The notes under the pieces were generated by a model. The model saw only the letters and a program-made list of their open reading frames with translations. It was not told the DNA's origin and ran no database searches. From assembly GCA_005786815.1 (NCBI GenBank), contig SYDB01000226.1, positions 1-7,398 of the forward strand: a stretch of 7,398 bases of DNA. The letters run 5' to 3'. Source of the DNA: Burkholderiales bacterium (GTDB lineage Bacteria > Pseudomonadota > Gammaproteobacteria > Burkholderiales > Burkholderiaceae_C). Positions 6,085-7,398 of the stretch are shown in pieces (within the stretch, counting starts at the first letter, position 1; each line of letters begins with the position of its first letter). A program made the translations under genes and the position numbers.

Positions 6085-7248
6085 GTGCTTTTGTCTCTTC
6101 AGGGAAAATTCCCTCCCGCCATTTTGGCGCTCGCAGACGGCACGGTCTTTGTTGGCAATTCAATCGGCGCAGTGGGCGCCAGATCTGGCGAGGTGGTTTT
6201 CAATACCTCCATCACGGGCTACCAAGAAATCCTGACGGACCCCAGTTATTGCCAGCAAATCGTCACGCTTACCTATCCACACATTGGCAACTACGGCACC
6301 AACGCAGAAGATGCGGAATCGTCCCAAGTCCATGCGGCAGGATTGATCATCCATGACCTGCCTTTGATCGCCAGCAACTTCCGTTCGCAATCTGACCTCT
6401 CGAGCTACTTGATCGCCAACAAAACGGTAGCTATTGCCAATATCGATACCCGCCAATTGACCCGCTTGCTTCGTAGCAAGGGCTCCCAAAACGGCGCGAT
6501 TCTGGGATTGGCTGCAGGCCAATCCATCACCGACGATTTGATTGCCCAAGCTAAAGCCTTGGCGCATAAAGCCCCCAGCATGGCGGGCTTGGATTTGGCG
6601 CAAAAAGTCACGGTACAAAAGCCGTATGACTGGACCCAAACCGAATGGGCCTTGGGCTCTGGATACGGCAAAGCAAGCAACACCAAGTTCCATGTGGTGG
6701 CTTTCGACTTCGGCGTCAAACACAACATCTTGCGCATGCTTGCAGAGCGTGGTTGCCAAGTGACGGTGGTGCCTGCCAAAACTTCTGCGGCGGATGCATT
6801 GGCCCTGAAGCCCGACGGAATTTTTCTCTCCAATGGCCCTGGCGATCCTGAGCCTTGTAGCTATGCGATTGATGCGGCAGCCGCTTTGATCGACAAAGGC
6901 ATCCCTACCTTTGGTATTTGCCTTGGACACCAAATCATGGCTTTGGCCAGTGGTGCCAAAACCTTCAAGATGAAATTTGGCCACCACGGTGCCAACCATC
7001 CTGTCAAAGATCTGGACTCAGGACGCGTGTCCATTACCAGCCAAAACCACGGTTTTGCGGTGGACGAAAAATCTCTGCCTGCCAACTTGCGCGCCACCCA
7101 TGTGTCGCTCTTTGACGGAACCATCCAAGGGTTGCAGCGCACTGACAAACCTGCGTTTTGCTTCCAGGGGCACCCCGAGGCGTCGCCCGGCCCCCAAGAT
7201 ATCTCTTACCTATTTGACCGCTTCATCCATGCGATGGAGACACACTGA
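6085..7248 (+). CDS. carA: CarA, carbamoyl phosphate synthetase small (glutaminase) subunit
   Basis: CarA hydrolyses glutamine and channels ammonia to CarB, which makes carbamoyl phosphate for pyrimidine and arginine synthesis in the cytoplasm. The 387-residue protein has the CPSase small-chain domain (about 10-150: [40 protein letters not shown]) and a class I glutamine amidotransferase domain (about 203-385). Visible active-site blocks are [11 protein letters not shown] (247-257), GICLGHQ with nucleophile Cys279, [10 protein letters not shown] (318-327), and [10 protein letters not shown] with His363 and Glu365 completing the triad. The start is GTG 6085 with GGAG six bases upstream. The open frame continues to 5914, but that part is not CarA-like and overlaps the promoter. 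The stop overlaps the carB ATG. It begins a separate transcription unit from the envelope genes, probably responding to pyrimidine and/or arginine supply. Confidence 0.97.
   Translation: MLLSLQGKFPPAILALADGTVFVGNSIGAVGARSGEVVFNTSITGYQEILTDPSYCQQIVTLTYPHIGNYGTNAEDAESSQVHAAGLIIHDLPLIASNFRSQSDLSSYLIANKTVAIANIDTRQLTRLLRSKGSQNGAILGLAAGQSITDDLIAQAKALAHKAPSMAGLDLAQKVTVQKPYDWTQTEWALGSGYGKASNTKFHVVAFDFGVKHNILRMLAERGCQVTVVPAKTSAADALALKPDGIFLSNGPGDPEPCSYAIDAAAALIDKGIPTFGICLGHQIMALASGAKTFKMKFGHHGANHPVKDLDSGRVSITSQNHGFAVDEKSLPANLRATHVSLFDGTIQGLQRTDKPAFCFQGHPEASPGPQDISYLFDRFIHAMETH
7236..7239 (+). promoter_or_regulatory. Ribosome binding site of carB inside carA
   Basis: GGAG at 7236-7239, within the last codons of carA, lies eight bases before the carB ATG. 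It would let carB initiate efficiently while coupled to carA through the TGATG junction, fitting equal production of the two subunits. Confidence 0.7.
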
Positions 7249-7398
7249 TGCCTAAGCGTTTAGACCTGAAAAGTATTTTGATCATTGGGGCGGGCCCCAT
7301 CGTGATTGGCCAAGCTTGCGAATTCGATTATTCGGGCGTACAAGCTTGCAAGGCCTTACGCGAAGAAGGCTACAAAGTCATTCTGATCAACAGCAACC
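7248..7398 (+). CDS. carB: CarB, carbamoyl phosphate synthetase large subunit (N-terminal part only)
   Basis: Only the first 50 residues are in the window; the gene runs off the right edge. [26 protein letters not shown] and the following [23 protein letters not shown] region are the unmistakable N-terminus of CarB: a nucleotide-fold strand with [10 protein letters not shown], then the start of the first ATP-grasp half (carboxyphosphate synthesis). The full protein is normally near 1,070-1,080 residues. The ATG overlaps the carA stop by one base (TGATG) with a good GGAG upstream, so the subunits are co-translated as carAB. The absence of any frame disruption in this piece suggests an intact gene, but the rest cannot be judged. 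Confidence 0.97.
   Translation, partial: MPKRLDLKSILIIGAGPIVIGQACEFDYSGVQACKALREEGYKVILINSN

Noticed and set aside
6160..6999. A 279-codon open frame on the minus strand inside carA
   Set aside because: It lies wholly within a carA gene with intact catalytic motifs, has no recognisable domain, and its low-complexity, Arg/Gly/Gln-rich composition is typical of a codon-bias shadow.
1..7398. Search for mobile elements, CRISPR repeats, tRNA/rRNA and foreign-looking islands
   Set aside because: None seen: genes are contiguous, co-directional, of normal family length and of similar composition throughout.

Overview
The window looks like chromosomal housekeeping DNA from a betaproteobacterium of the order Burkholderiales. 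A Comamonadaceae-type freshwater lineage is my best guess, inferred from protein wording (for example an LpxA with an FNIG segment where enterics have HRGT), gene order and moderate GC of about half. I could not run a database search. All genes lie on the + strand, and I see no mobile element, CRISPR array, tRNA or rRNA.

Region 1 (about 1-4556) is the classic outer-membrane biogenesis cluster. It holds the 3' end of bamA, then ompH/skp (periplasmic chaperone), lpxD, fabZ, lpxA and lpxB. Junctions are very tight: TGATG between bamA and ompH, 6 nt between ompH and lpxD, ATGA between lpxD and fabZ, 16 nt before lpxA and 10 nt before lpxB. One transcript and translational coupling are likely. The genes link outer-membrane protein assembly (BamA, Skp) to lipid A synthesis (LpxA, LpxD, LpxB) and to the fatty-acid step that competes for the same 3-hydroxyacyl-ACP pool (FabZ).

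Region 2 (about 4528-5936) holds rnhB (RNase HII), which overlaps lpxB by 29 nt. A SpoU/TrmH-family RNA 2'-O-methyltransferase gene follows through a TAATG junction. These nucleic-acid genes appear to ride at the end of the envelope operon.

Region 3 (5937-7398) starts a new unit, carAB, for carbamoyl phosphate synthetase (pyrimidine and arginine precursors). A 148-nt gap carries a perfect TATAAT -10 box, a likely initiation region reading GGCTTTTC, a leader of about 124 nt with a hairpin, and a GGAG ribosome site before a GTG start. carB begins through a TGATG junction and runs off the window.

There is no obvious novel system here. The most interesting points are the Met ruler residue in LpxA, which predicts 10-carbon acyl selectivity; the carA leader, whose initially transcribed T-run recalls UTP-sensitive pyrimidine promoters; and a G7 tract at the end of the methyltransferase gene, where loss of one G would fuse it in frame with carA.
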